Shown here: piece after piece, positions 26,984 to 36,897 of the stretch
Position numbering within the stretch: position 1 is the stretch's first letter
Layout of the letters: each line of letters opens with the position of its first letter
NCBI RefSeq assembly: GCF_014203225.1
Contig: NZ_JACHIO010000005.1
Span: forward strand, 124,001 to 188,000
DNA length: 64,000 nt
Source: Granulicella mallensis
Lineage (GTDB): Bacteria > Acidobacteriota > Terriglobia > Terriglobales > Acidobacteriaceae
Direction: 5' to 3'
Made by a program: the position numbers and the translations under genes
Notes under the pieces: model-generated
The model's database searches: none
Told to the model about the DNA's origin: nothing
The model's input: the letters and a program-made list of their open reading frames with translations, nothing else

Positions 26984-27418
26984 ATGGGAAGCCTGAATCT
27001 TTCCTCCGCAGTTCACGTACTTCCGTGCCCGAACTGCAGGGAGACCATCAATACCTCGGTACGGCAATGTCCGTTCTGCTCCGCACTCATCGATCCTGCG
27101 GCTGCGGAGGTGTCTGCTGCCGCTACCAGCAGGATCAGCGCGGCGTGCAGCGATGCCAGCGTCCTGAGGATCATGGCCTGGATGCTGGTGCCGTTCTTCT
27201 TTCTCCAGATCGTTCCCTTCCTGGGGTTGGCTGGCGTGGGAGGTTTCTGGTTTCTCAGGCTCGCGATTCCTGCGATGGTCATTCGCTGGTGGATCAGGTT
27301 CGGTTCGATCAAGACGGACGATCCCGACTTCGCCCGCGCGAAGCGGATCGCAATCGTCATCAGCATCGTGGCGCTGCTGGGGCTGCTGAGTGCGATTCCC
27401 CTGCATGCGCGTGCGTAG
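26984..27418 (+). CDS. Zinc-ribbon membrane protein
   Basis: A 144-residue protein, starting at ATG 26984 behind AGAGG with eight-base spacing; the in-frame extension to 26912 lacks such a site. A four-cysteine zinc ribbon (CPNCRETINTSVRQCPFC, residues about 16-33) is followed by three hydrophobic helices (IMAWMLVPFFFLQIVPFLG, FWFLRLAIPAMVI, IAIVISIVALLGLLSAI). This double-zinc-hook plus membrane layout occurs widely in uncharacterised bacterial proteins. No partner gene is obvious. Confidence 0.8.
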   Translation: MGSLNLSSAVHVLPCPNCRETINTSVRQCPFCSALIDPAAAEVSAAATSRISAACSDASVLRIMAWMLVPFFFLQIVPFLGLAGVGGFWFLRLAIPAMVIRWWIRFGSIKTDDPDFARAKRIAIVISIVALLGLLSAIPLHARA

Positions 27419-27553
27419 CTTGAAGAGCGGATAGCTGTGTCTCTGCGCGTTCGAGTGTGTCATCAAGCTTTGCTTCAGAATTTGGCTGTGCTTTGGCTTT
27501 GAAGGGGCTGAGGAGGCGGCGGAGAAACTCATAGATTAAGAAGTGCGTCGTGC

Positions 27554-27837
27554 TCTTTAGGGCCAAAGGCCCGTTTCATACCAGCCTGGGGTGGAGCGCA
27601 GCAGCGAGCGGTTTTTCGCTCGCTGCCAGCGTAGCCCCAGGTGCAGGTCCACAAGAAAGCAGAGGGCTGTAAGCCCGATTCATCGTGCAGGCATAATGAA
27701 TCGGGCTTACAGCCCTCTGCTTCTACATCTGCTCTTCACCTGGGGCGTCGTTCTCCGAGCCACCACGCTGTCGCGTGCCGGCTCGGATTTGCTTTGCCCC
27801 AGGCTGGTATGAAACGGGCCGTTGGCCCTAAAGATCA
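27554..27837. repeat. Large composite inverted repeat (GGGCCAAAGGCCCGTTTCAT type), copy 1
   Basis: The outer arms (AGGGCCAAAGGCCCGTTTCA near 27558 and TGAAACGGGCCGTTGGCCCT near 27810) enclose two inner parts. One is a perfect 24-bp stem at 27660-27683 / 27696-27719 containing GGGCTGTAAGCCCGATTCAT. The other is a pair of CCTGGGG/CCCCAGG arms. The same composite recurs at 63385-63607, and one outer arm alone lies at 34598. No coding content is supported here. Confidence 0.88.
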
Positions 27838-28302
27838 GGACTCTCTTGTTCCCTGTAACTTTTTCCGCAGCCTGTGAAGCCCCGCCCCTTCAAAACAAAC
27901 GTTTAAATTCTCACTTTATTCATACTTTGAAGCGGCGAGTTTGATGGCGCACTTCTATGAGACGCAACCTCTTTATGCTCAACCTTTTGAGCGATGGCCA
28001 AGCGTCCTGCATCCTCTACTGAATCCTTTCCGGTTCGGAAAGGATGCCTTACAGGCCTCGCAGTTGGATCCCTAACGCAGGTTCATCGACATAAAAAATA
28101 AAGCCGAGCAGCCTTCCTTTGCGAGACAAGTCACGTCTAAATGCGGCGTCCATCGCCCCGCATAATACCTCGTATCGACCCCGCAGACCATTGCCGAATC
28201 GGGTACTGCGCGTCTTGCCAGTCGTATAGCGAACAGCTTAAGCTTCTCACCGCAGGCAGCAGAGCTGTTCGAGCGCTATATCCGCACTGCACGAGGGAAT
28301 GA
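27838..28302. other. Leader region of the first TonB-dependent receptor
   Basis: The 465-bp stretch holds AT-rich sequence near 27895-27935 suited to a promoter, a strong small hairpin (28023-28045), and a GAGG ribosome-binding site at 28290. No ORF with coding character is seen. Confidence 0.4.
28023..28045. promoter_or_regulatory. Perfect 10-bp stem-loop upstream of the receptor gene
   Basis: ATCCTTTCCG (28023-28032), loop GTT, CGGAAAGGAT (28036-28045). It is not followed by a T run, so it is more likely an operator or RNA structure than an intrinsic terminator. It is about 260 bp before the receptor start codon. Confidence 0.45.
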
Positions 28303-31300
28303 ATGAAGCACAGTATCATGCAATTGTTTTCAGGGGCCAAGTATTTAAGCGTTCGTTCAAAAGTACAAGCAGTTGTATTGAGCGTATGTTTTGCCATCAC
28401 CGCAACATCCTTCCTATCAGCACAAAGCACCACGGGCGACATTACTGGAACAGTGACCGACACCACCGGCGCAAGCGTGCCTAAGGCTACTGTGACACTC
28501 ACTAACTTAGGTACAAAAGAAGTAAGAACCGCTCAGTCAGGTGACTCGGGCGACTACACCTTTACACAGCTTGGACCCGGCAGCTATTCGGTACAAATCA
28601 AGGAAACGGGCTTTCAGACCTTTATGATTCCCGCCATCGCCTTGAATGCTGGAGATCGCGCCCGCGAAGATGCCAAGCTTGCGGTCGGATCGGAATCCAC
28701 CACGATCACTGTGGACGCACAGACTCCGGCACTACAGACAGACACCTCCAGCATCTCGCACACGGTCACCGATCAGTCTGTGCAGGACCTCCCAATCAGC
28801 GGTCGCAACTACATCAACCTCGTGCAGATCACGCCTGGCGCGAATGAAGGTCCGGGCAATGGACTGACAAGCGGCGCGCGTCCGGATGATCGTCGCCAAA
28901 CCTCGGCGGTAGTGGCGAATGGCCAGTCGGAAATTCTGAATAATGAAATTGTCGACGGCCTCGATAACAACGAACGCATCATCGGCGGCATTGGTGTTCG
29001 GCCGTCCATTGAAGCCATCAAGGAAATCAATGTTCAGACGAACAACTACTCGGCAGAGGTAGGGCGTACCGGTGGTGCGGTCATCAACATCATCACCAAA
29101 TCGGGCACCAATGCTTTTCACGGCTCGGTGTATGAGTTCTTCCAGAATGACGCATTGAATGCAACGCCGTACGAGTTCGGCGCGACGCAGGCGAATGGTC
29201 AACCTCTTCCAAAACCTGAACAACGCCAGAATCAGTTCGGTGGTTCACTCGGTGGACCCATCGTGAAGAACAAGCTCTTTTTCTTTGGCGACTATGAAGG
29301 CTTGCGCCAGGTTTTCGGCGCGAACCCGCAGACCTTCCAAACCTTGCTTCCATCGCAATATCAAACTCTCCACAGCGGAAACATAGCGGCAATCAGCTCA
29401 CTGCTGGCCGACGGTGGCCCGATCGATCCGGTCGGGTTGAACTACGCTCTGCTCTACCCGCTGGCGAATACGCCTGTTAATCCAAGCAATCCAAACACGC
29501 AAGGCTTTACGGCCTCGCCGGTAACAACGCGCAATTCGGATACGTACGATGGACGTGTGGATTGGCAGATCGATCAAAAGGACCTGATCTACGGCCGTTA
29601 TACCTACAACAATGTTCCGTCGAACTTCCCGGGTCTCTTCCCTGTCACCAACTTAGCCGGACTGAACATCGCTCCGGGTGGTGCGATCTTCAATTACTAC
29701 GGTCAGGCAGTCGACAAGGCGCAAAATGCGCAGATTAACTTTGTGCGCACCATCAATCCGAACCTTCTTCTCCAGTTAGGCTTTGGATTCACGCGCGTCA
29801 ACAATCAATCCTTTCCTCTCAACTATGGGGTCAATGTAGACGACGCTCTGGGCTTGCCGGGAATTAACCTCGGCGATGCCACCACGTCGGGTCTCACGCC
29901 AGCGTCAACCGCCGGTTACGGCGACATCGGCGATGGAGCCTTTATCCCCATCAAAGATATCGACAATACCTTCCAGGAAAACGGCTCGCTTACGATCATT
30001 CACGGCAAACACAGCATCAAGGTTGGTGCCGCGTTGATCCGGCGCCAGGCCGAGAATCTGCAAAACAACTACGGCATCGGAGACTACACCTTCAATGCTC
30101 TTAACCAGGATGCCACGGGACTTGCAGCACTGCTCCAGGGCAACTTCGCCAACGTGCAGCGTTCCAACGACCTTGTTACGCCGCACTATCGGGAATGGGA
30201 GCCGGACGTCTTTATTCAGGACGACTTCCGTGCTGCCTCGAATCTGACGCTTAATATTGGCCTGCGCTATGAGGTGCTGACTCCCTTTACCGAAATCAAT
30301 AACGCGTTGACCAACTTCGATCCCGTGAAGGGCGTTCTACTGGTTGCCGGTCAGAATGGTGTCAATAAGTATGCTGGACTCAACCCGACCTACAGCAACT
30401 TCGGTCCTCGGTTTGGTTTCGCTTACACGCCAAGACCAAACCTCGTACTTCGCGGCGGTTATGGCATGTCCTACTTCCAGGGCAACTACACCTCGAATGG
30501 CTCGGAAAAATCCCAGCCCTTCGTCTCTGACTACCAATGCAATAACGGTAGCTGCCCGGTAAACCCTGCAACCGGCGTTGCGCCGACTCGGTTCGCGCAA
30601 GGTCTGCCCTCACCCACAGCCTCCAGCGCCACGGATCCCTCGGGAAGTGTCAATGGTGTTCTCAATGCCGGGTTCCGTACGTCTTATCTCGAACAATTCA
30701 ACCTGGGCGTGGAACGGAGCTTTGGCCCTAATGTGGTGGAGATTACCTATGTCGGCGAACTTGGCCGGCATCTGGCGCAGATCACCAATGACCAGAACGT
30801 ACCTGCTCTGATCTCCAACACGGCGCTGGAGGCACTGGCTCGCCAGCAGGGAACAACGACTGCAGCCGCCTTCAACTCTTTGCGTCCCTATCAGGCTACT
30901 TTGCCCAACGCAACACAGATCTCCCAGTTCACAAGTACAGGCGCTTCCAACTATCAGGCTCTTCAGATCTCGTTGACCCGACGTGCTGCGGCAGGCCTGA
31001 CGATTGGTGCCAACTATACCTGGGCGCACAGTCTTGACAATGTTCTGGGATATAGCAATGAAGTCAATGATGGCTATGGCGCTGTTCCCGGCAAACTCAG
31101 CACGATCGAGTACGGCAACAGCGATCTTGATCTCCGCAACCGCCTGAACTTTACTGCTAATTACGAGCTGCCGTTCGGTAAGAACCTGAAAGGCATTGCA
31201 GCCTTGGCGGGCAAAGGCTGGCAGGCCAATACCCTGCTGCGCTGGTCAAGCGGTCTCCCCTTTACGGTGCTGCAGAATAACGGCGTCGTTAGCACAACCT

Positions 31301-31767
31301 TCGGTTCCACAGGGAATTCGCGTCCCAACCAAAATGGCAAAGCGAATAAAAGTGGGTTCGATCTAAACGAATTCTTTGACACGAGCGCATTCCAACCGCA
31401 AACTTCGGGGACATTGGGATCTGAAAGCAGGAACTCACTGTACGGACCGCACTTCCGTCAGGTTGACTTTTCAATCTTCAAGACCTTCCCTGTCTATAAA
31501 ACGTCCACCCTTGAGTTCCGTATAGAAGCATTCAACATCGTGAACACAACGAACTTCGCCAATCCAAACAATACCCTGAGCGTCACACCGAATACTCTCA
31601 CTGTACCGAACTATGCGGGCAGCGGTCAGACGAGCGACGGGAATGGGAACATCACTCAACCAGGCAATCACTACAGCATCCAGTCGAGCTCATTCGGTCA
31701 AATCACAAGTGCTTCGGCCAACTATGTTCCTCGGCAGATCCAGTTTGCGCTCAAGTATCAGTTCTAA
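28303..31767 (+). CDS. Oar-like TonB-dependent receptor, first copy
   Basis: A 1154-residue outer-membrane protein. A signal peptide (cleaved near LSAQS) is followed by a carboxypeptidase-regulatory/Cna-B-like beta domain (GDITGTVTDTTGASVPKATV to about residue 115). The plug domain has the typical segments QDLPISGRNYINLVQITPG and YSAEVGRTGGAVINIITKSG. The rest is a long beta barrel ending in RQIQFALKYQF with a C-terminal Phe for barrel insertion. Such receptors are expanded in Acidobacteriota and probably import peptides or glycans. ATG 28303 has GAGG six bases upstream. It is followed by a strong terminator. No dedicated SusD partner is present. Confidence 0.95.
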   Translation: MKHSIMQLFSGAKYLSVRSKVQAVVLSVCFAITATSFLSAQSTTGDITGTVTDTTGASVPKATVTLTNLGTKEVRTAQSGDSGDYTFTQLGPGSYSVQIKETGFQTFMIPAIALNAGDRAREDAKLAVGSESTTITVDAQTPALQTDTSSISHTVTDQSVQDLPISGRNYINLVQITPGANEGPGNGLTSGARPDDRRQTSAVVANGQSEILNNEIVDGLDNNERIIGGIGVRPSIEAIKEINVQTNNYSAEVGRTGGAVINIITKSGTNAFHGSVYEFFQNDALNATPYEFGATQANGQPLPKPEQRQNQFGGSLGGPIVKNKLFFFGDYEGLRQVFGANPQTFQTLLPSQYQTLHSGNIAAISSLLADGGPIDPVGLNYALLYPLANTPVNPSNPNTQGFTASPVTTRNSDTYDGRVDWQIDQKDLIYGRYTYNNVPSNFPGLFPVTNLAGLNIAPGGAIFNYYGQAVDKAQNAQINFVRTINPNLLLQLGFGFTRVNNQSFPLNYGVNVDDALGLPGINLGDATTSGLTPASTAGYGDIGDGAFIPIKDIDNTFQENGSLTIIHGKHSIKVGAALIRRQAENLQNNYGIGDYTFNALNQDATGLAALLQGNFANVQRSNDLVTPHYREWEPDVFIQDDFRAASNLTLNIGLRYEVLTPFTEINNALTNFDPVKGVLLVAGQNGVNKYAGLNPTYSNFGPRFGFAYTPRPNLVLRGGYGMSYFQGNYTSNGSEKSQPFVSDYQCNNGSCPVNPATGVAPTRFAQGLPSPTASSATDPSGSVNGVLNAGFRTSYLEQFNLGVERSFGPNVVEITYVGELGRHLAQITNDQNVPALISNTALEALARQQGTTTAAAFNSLRPYQATLPNATQISQFTSTGASNYQALQISLTRRAAAGLTIGANYTWAHSLDNVLGYSNEVNDGYGAVPGKLSTIEYGNSDLDLRNRLNFTANYELPFGKNLKGIAALAGKGWQANTLLRWSSGLPFTVLQNNGVVSTTFGSTGNSRPNQNGKANKSGFDLNEFFDTSAFQPQTSGTLGSESRNSLYGPHFRQVDFSIFKTFPVYKTSTLEFRIEAFNIVNTTNFANPNNTLSVTPNTLTVPNYAGSGQTSDGNGNITQPGNHYSIQSSSFGQITSASANYVPRQIQFALKYQF

Positions 31768-31770
31768 TTC

Positions 31771-31845
31771 AACCCCAACCCCAACCCCAACCCCAAAACA
31801 AGACACCCAGCGAGTAATCGCTGGGTGTCTTGTTTTGGGGTTGGG
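31771..31845 (+). terminator. 27-bp-stem terminator with four TTGGGG telomere-like repeats
   Basis: Four tandem AACCCC units (31771-31794; GGGGTT on the minus strand) run into a 27-bp perfect stem (31786-31812 / 31819-31845, loop AGTAAT). The stem arm contains GACACCCAGCG. It lies four bases after the receptor stop. The minus strand meets the rule for a G-quadruplex (four G4 runs, TT loops). Confidence 0.8.
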
Positions 31846-31905
31846 ATCACTCTATCTCAAAAACAAGAACGCAAGTAGGAGGTACACCAGATCAGATGGG
31901 CGGCA

Positions 31906-32517
31906 CTATTTGAGATGATTACTCGCGTCCGTGAGCTGTCCCTTAAGGAGATCCCCGAGATAACCGGCCAGTTCATTTACATCGAAGTGGCCTTCGTCCC
32001 ATGCGCGGTCTGCAGCCTGTAACGCAGCGTAATAAGGTTCGCGGTTCTCACGAATGCGCTCCGGCACGATTTTGTTCCCTGGTAGCAGTCGGCCTTGCTT
32101 CATGCAGAGGAGGTAATAGCAAGCGGCTCTGGCGGTTCGACCATTCCCTTCGACAAAAGGGTGAATCCAGTTCATGCGCCATAGCGCATATGCCGGGAGA
32201 ATCGTTGGATGGTCGATAATGGTCCAGTTTTCATGGATCACCGAGAGGAATCGGTCCATCTCATCCGGTACGTCCGAGTAGTGAGGAGGAATATGACTCC
32301 CGACGTAGATAGGGCCTTTTCTATATCGTCCGCCGAACTGGGCGATGTTTGCCACAGCGGCGGCGTTCAGACTCCACAGCGTGTATTTATCGAAGGATTC
32401 GATGCCCTTCTTCAACCCGATCTCGATGCAGTTCAACAGCAGATCGTACTGCCGCAGCAGATTCTGCTCCTGCACTCTGGCGAACAACTCTGGTGAATCC
32501 TTCTCTCGAACTGACAT
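31906..32517 (-). CDS. Fic/DOC family protein, probable toxin
   Basis: A 203-residue protein with the complete Fic motif HPFVEGNGRTAR starting at His119 (His, acidic residue, GNGRxxR), which binds ATP and modifies a hydroxyl group of a target protein, usually by AMP transfer. The beta-hairpin flap region around GPIYVGSHIPPHY is also typical. No autoinhibitory (S/T)xxxE(G/N) helix is obvious in its N-terminal part, which is consistent with inhibition by a separate protein. A small gene lies 28 bp upstream and is the natural antitoxin candidate. The target is unknown. Confidence 0.9.
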   Translation of the reverse strand: MSVREKDSPELFARVQEQNLLRQYDLLLNCIEIGLKKGIESFDKYTLWSLNAAAVANIAQFGGRYRKGPIYVGSHIPPHYSDVPDEMDRFLSVIHENWTIIDHPTILPAYALWRMNWIHPFVEGNGRTARAACYYLLCMKQGRLLPGNKIVPERIRENREPYYAALQAADRAWDEGHFDVNELAGYLGDLLKGQLTDASNHLK

Positions 32518-32545
32518 CGTCTAAGGCCGTCCTCTATGCGCTATG

Positions 32546-32752
32546 CTAGGCGAGCAGACGAACATGCTCTGAAGAGCGGCGCACGCTGTCCTTGGTAATC
32601 GATTCAGAATGCAATGCATTTCCAAATGCAAAGCTGACCCGCTGCTCACGCAGCTGCTCGTCAGATACCAGGACGTCTCGTGTTTCCTCCAGGAGCTTCA
32701 AAAGCTCCACATCTGCGGGCGCTACCTCTATAAATTGCTTGCGATCTGCCAT
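32546..32752 (-). CDS. Small protein preceding Fic, candidate antitoxin
   Basis: A 68-residue, mainly helical protein with a strong ribosome-binding site (GGAGGAAT before the ATG). The segment SFAFGNALHSESITKDSVRR recalls the short proteins encoded upstream of Fic toxins. It does not contain an exact (S/T)xxxE(G/N) motif, so its inhibitory role is inferred mainly from position, size and orientation. Confidence 0.65.
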   Translation of the reverse strand: MADRKQFIEVAPADVELLKLLEETRDVLVSDEQLREQRVSFAFGNALHSESITKDSVRRSSEHVRLLA

Positions 32753-33299
32753 TGCTATTCCTCCTCCACTACGAACGCCGTTGCTAAGACCAGGATCAAA
32801 TATATTAGCTGTGCTCTAATCCTTGACCTCAACAATCACCTTTAAGCCTACTCACCTATCGGCATATCCCAAGCTGTCGTCGTGTTTACCGCTTCCCTCG
32901 GAAGGGAAGATCCTTGCTGCTTTCTATGAATCTTGTCAACCCCTGCACTATTGCAGAGTTCCACAATAGATCTGAATGCACTCTAGCTATTTTATGCGCT
33001 TCTGTGAACTTCTATGTAGGCTCACGCATCTTGATCGTTAGCATTGGGAGAATAAGAATCAACGCTCAATTCTGCAATAGGATGCCATGGCACTCTGTTG
33101 CATGGGGCTCGGATGTTCTTTGCTGAGTGACTGAACTGTTATGGATCATGCAACTGCGCCAGCGCTTATACATCCGAACGATTGTATGCCAGAGAAAATC
33201 GGAGATAGGAAAGCTGCTCTAACGCCGTGATGCAGACTCGATAATCTGCGGAGAAGCCCGGCGGAGCGAAGATCGTTGAAAACGCTCGCTTAAAGAGCA
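32753..33299. other. Intergenic, no supported gene
   Basis: Short frames on the + strand (e.g. 32914-33126) lack coding character and ribosome-binding sites. Composition is mixed and AT-richer than the core genes. The tandem small-peptide array begins immediately after this stretch. Confidence 0.5.
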
Positions 33300-33334
33300 C
33301 AGCGATCACCCGCTCGTGGAGCAGGCGATCGCTG
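33300..33334 (-). terminator. Hairpin terminator of micro-ORF unit 1
   Basis: CAGCGATCACCCGCTC pairs with GAGCAGGCGATCGCTG around a short loop, eight bases after the unit-1 stop codon. The T run after it on the minus strand is short (TGCTCTTT). Confidence 0.65.
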
Positions 33335-33341
33335 GGGTGAA

Positions 33342-33416
33342 CTACGAGACGGTGATCGAGAGGAGGGTCGCGAGGAGCGTGAAGAGGCTAGCGATATTAA
33401 GAGTAATGGTCAACAC
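33342..33416 (-). CDS. 24-residue hydrophobic peptide, unit 1
   Basis: The ORF starts with GTG 33416 and ends with TAG. The peptide begins MLTITLNIASLF and ends LLSITVS, and it could form one short membrane helix. An AGAAAGG site lies upstream with somewhat long spacing (11 bases). Compared with units 2 and 3, many codon differences are synonymous (TTG/CTG/CTT for Leu2, ATT/ATC for Ile4, AAT/AAC for Asn7), which supports real translation. Size, hydrophobicity and individual promoter and terminator resemble type I toxins such as Ldr, Ibs or TisB. No antisense RNA has been identified, so a plain small membrane peptide is equally possible. Confidence 0.6.
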   Translation of the reverse strand: MLTITLNIASLFTLLATLLSITVS

Positions 33417-33623
33417 AGGATGATTTACCTTTCTGCCTGAATACCACCAGAGCGGTTGAGTTGCATGGAAACCGATGAGAGTAACATACAGCGTTTTTGG
33501 AGGGTTGATACAACAATTTTTGTGTGCGCTTCGCGGCTTAGCAAGCCCTTAACTCATGGGGTACAGTGTCCTGCGATGGCATGGGCGTTGCCGCTGACGC
33601 GAGTTTAAGTGGCGTGGAGGAAA

Positions 33624-33658
33624 CAGCGATCACCCGCTTGTGAAGTAGGCGATCGCTG
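33624..33658 (-). terminator. Hairpin terminator of micro-ORF unit 2
   Basis: CAGCGATCACCCGCTT and AAGTAGGCGATCGCTG form a stem with one internal mismatch, seven bases downstream of the unit-2 stop codon. TTTCC follows on the minus strand. Confidence 0.6.
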
Positions 33659-33665
33659 GAGTGAA

Positions 33666-33737
33666 CTAGAAGTGGATGAAAAGAAGGTTTGTGAGCAAAG
33701 CGAAGAGGCTAGCGATGTTGAGAGTGATGGTCAGCAC
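33666..33737 (-). CDS. 23-residue hydrophobic peptide, unit 2
   Basis: GTG start at 33737. The peptide shares MLTITLNIASLFALL-type sequence with unit 1 over its first 12 residues, then diverges and ends LLFIHF. It keeps an AGAGAAAGG site and the downstream hairpin. The C-terminal drift, with the N-terminal half kept at the protein level, suggests that the first half is under constraint. Function is unknown; see unit 1 for alternatives. Confidence 0.55.
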   Translation of the reverse strand: MLTITLNIASLFALLTNLLFIHF

Positions 33738-33955
33738 AGGATTAAATACCTTTCTCTCTGAATAACACCAGAGCGTTTGCATGATGTGGGGGCCCGATGA
33801 GAGTAACATACAGCGTTTCGGTGGTTTGATTCAACAGATTTCTTGCGCGGTTCGCGGCTTAGCAAACGCTGAAAATTCATGGGCACAGCGCCTTGCGATG
33901 GCATGGGGCGTCGCTGCTGACGGGAGCGAGTACCGAAAATGGCCGTTAAAGGGCA

Positions 33956-33989
33956 CAGCGATCACCTGCTTAGGAGCAGGCGATCGCTG
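33956..33989 (-). terminator. Hairpin terminator of micro-ORF unit 3
   Basis: CAGCGATCACCTGCT pairs with AGCAGGCGATCGCTG, with a single A-C mismatch, seven bases after the unit-3 stop codon. Confidence 0.65.
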
Positions 33990-33996
33990 GGGTGAA

Positions 33997-34071
33997 CTAC
34001 GAAACGGTGATCGAGATGAGACCCATCAGAAAGGCGATGAGGCCGGCAATGTTGATAGCAATAGTAAGCAT
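33997..34071 (-). CDS. 24-residue hydrophobic peptide, unit 3
   Basis: This copy has an ATG start (34071) with AAAGGTGG seven bases upstream, the best initiation site of the three, and is probably the most strongly translated. It begins MLTIAINIAGLIAFL and ends LISITVS like unit 1. It is more diverged from units 1 and 2 than they are from each other, with replacements mainly between hydrophobic residues (Leu/Ile, Ser/Gly, Thr/Ala). Glycines at positions 10 and 18 could allow helix packing. Same type of promoter element and terminator as the other units. Confidence 0.62.
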   Translation of the reverse strand: MLTIAINIAGLIAFLMGLISITVS

Positions 34072-34227
34072 GTGTCCACCTTTCTCTCAGGCGCAAAGCC
34101 AGAGGATTCAAATGCTATAGAGCTGAGGGCCCAATAAGGTGAACATACAGGTTCGGACCTCAAGACACAATAGCTTTTTTCACCCATTGAACAAGTTTTA
34201 ATCGATGTTGACTGCAAAGTTAACTCA

Positions 34228-34416
34228 TCATTTTTGTTGACCGCTCATATATTTCGCATAAGCAATATCCTCCTCGGAGAAAAACGGAGAAAACCCTGAT
34301 GGACAAAGGAGTTTAAACGCTTTCGCTGCAGCGTCGTGAGGAGCTCCTGATGTCCTCTTGTAAGGGATCGATAAGAATAATTTGTGTTCACGATACACAA
34401 GTTTTATCCAACGCAA
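34228..34416 (-). CDS. Doubtful small ORF
   Basis: A 62-codon frame from a TTG (or 56 from a GTG at 34398) to 34228, with some protein-like character (SGAPHDAAAKAFKLL, FSEEDIAYAKYM). No clear ribosome-binding site was found and I recognise no family. It might be a degenerate gene. It lies just upstream of the micro-ORF array on the same strand. Confidence 0.25.
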   Translation of the reverse strand: MRWIKLVYREHKLFLSIPYKRTSGAPHDAAAKAFKLLCPSGFSPFFSEEDIAYAKYMSGQQK

Positions 34417-34889
34417 GGGCTCTTGGCTGCGCCCAATCTTGTAGAGACTGCAGTGTGCAGAAGATCCTCATGGAAATGGTGCATTCGCCGACAAGAATGC
34501 GTCGAGCACCGCTTCAGCGAGGGCTGGCAAATCGCAGCACGCTTGGCGCCATTTCCTCAGCGGCTAAACAGGTTGCGGAAAAGTCCCCATCTGATCTTTA
34601 GGGCCAACGGCCCGTTTCATACCAGCTAAGAGTTTTCCGCAATCTGTAAAGCCGCGCGGCAACACAAGCACTGGTGGCATGGCTGAAGCTATGCCACCAA
34701 TGCTTGTGGCTTTTCATGACCCGTTCGCATGCAGCAAAGAAGCCCCTGCGGACTGATTCGGTCGCACATCGCCAATGTTGACAGGGGTTTTCGCGCGGTA
34801 GAGAATTGGCGGCATCAGGCAACGCCAGTCCTTCGCATGGAGTCCCATGAAGAAGAGAGCGGGCGCGAAGCTAGCCTCGGGAGGTCACT
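34417..34889. repeat. Intergenic with partial composite repeat and a separate inverted repeat
   Basis: From 34592 to 34650 a single outer arm of the composite element seen at 27554 and 63385 is present (TTTAGGGCCAACGGCCCGTT, then a TTTTCCGCAATCTGTAAAGC tail). A different inverted repeat follows at 34664-34683 / 34688-34707, containing CACTGGTGGCAT and ATGCCACCAATG arms. The rest shows nothing I can support. Confidence 0.75.
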
Positions 34890-35099
34890 ATGCAGGCAGT
34901 TCACGACGGACAGTGCGGGTTGTGCAGCCACTTTGGCGAGCAGCACGCAAAGGCTACAGTTCTGGTGTCGATTCTCTCCAGCAAGAAGGCCGATGAGGGC
35001 ATGCTGGACGATTGTGGCCACCCCAAACACGCGGCACTGCACCTCAAGGTGACCCCCATCTCGGGATGCGATGGGTTTGTGCCCGCAGCACAGGCTTAA
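34890..35099 (+). CDS. Small cysteine/histidine-rich protein
   Basis: A 69-residue protein with an excellent ribosome-binding site (GGGAGG, five-base spacing). Cysteines and histidines are placed as in a metal-binding protein: QCGLCSHFGEQH near the N-terminus, DDCGHPKHAALH in the middle and SGCDGF near the end. No domain name is known to me, though the pattern looks conserved enough to be a real family. It lies convergent to rpoD, which shares the terminator after it. Confidence 0.65.
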   Translation: MQAVHDGQCGLCSHFGEQHAKATVLVSILSSKKADEGMLDDCGHPKHAALHLKVTPISGCDGFVPAAQA

Positions 35100-35127
35100 A
35101 AACAGAGTGTAGAGATGTAGAGAAAAA

Positions 35128-35158
35128 CGAAGGGCGCGCCATCAAGGCGCGCCCTTCG
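35128..35158 (-). terminator. Rho-independent terminator of rpoD
   Basis: A perfect 13-bp stem (CGAAGGGCGCGCC / GGCGCGCCCTTCG) with a five-base loop, followed on the minus strand by TTTTTCTC. It lies 17 bp after the rpoD stop codon. Confidence 0.9.
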
Positions 35159-35175
35159 TTGGTTGGTGGTATGGC

Positions 35176-36897
<1,722 letters not shown>

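Larger units (their letters stand above)
33290..34190 (-). repeat. Tandem array of three about 330-bp units, each with promoter, micro-ORF and hairpin
   Basis: Three direct units share, in the same order on the minus strand, a TGTATGTT extended -10-like element (33483, 33805 and 34142), an AGAAAGGT ribosome-binding site, a 23-24 codon ORF and a hairpin beginning CAGCGATC. The -10 to start-codon distances are 67, 68 and 71 bases. Predicted transcripts are about 175-180 nt each. Between units a further shared spacer reads TTCGCGGCTTAGCAA. The copies have diverged while keeping the ORFs. Confidence 0.8.

Noticed and set aside
32914..33126. 70-codon + strand ORF
   Set aside because: Mixed, Cys-rich but without domain or ribosome-binding site, in AT-rich spacer DNA.
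33781..34137. 118-codon + strand ORF
   Set aside because: Runs through hairpin and repeat units on the strand opposite the conserved micro-ORFs; no ribosome-binding site.
33290..34190. CRISPR-like array
   Set aside because: Units are about 330 bp with diverged sequence and ORFs, not short identical repeats with unique spacers; no cas genes.
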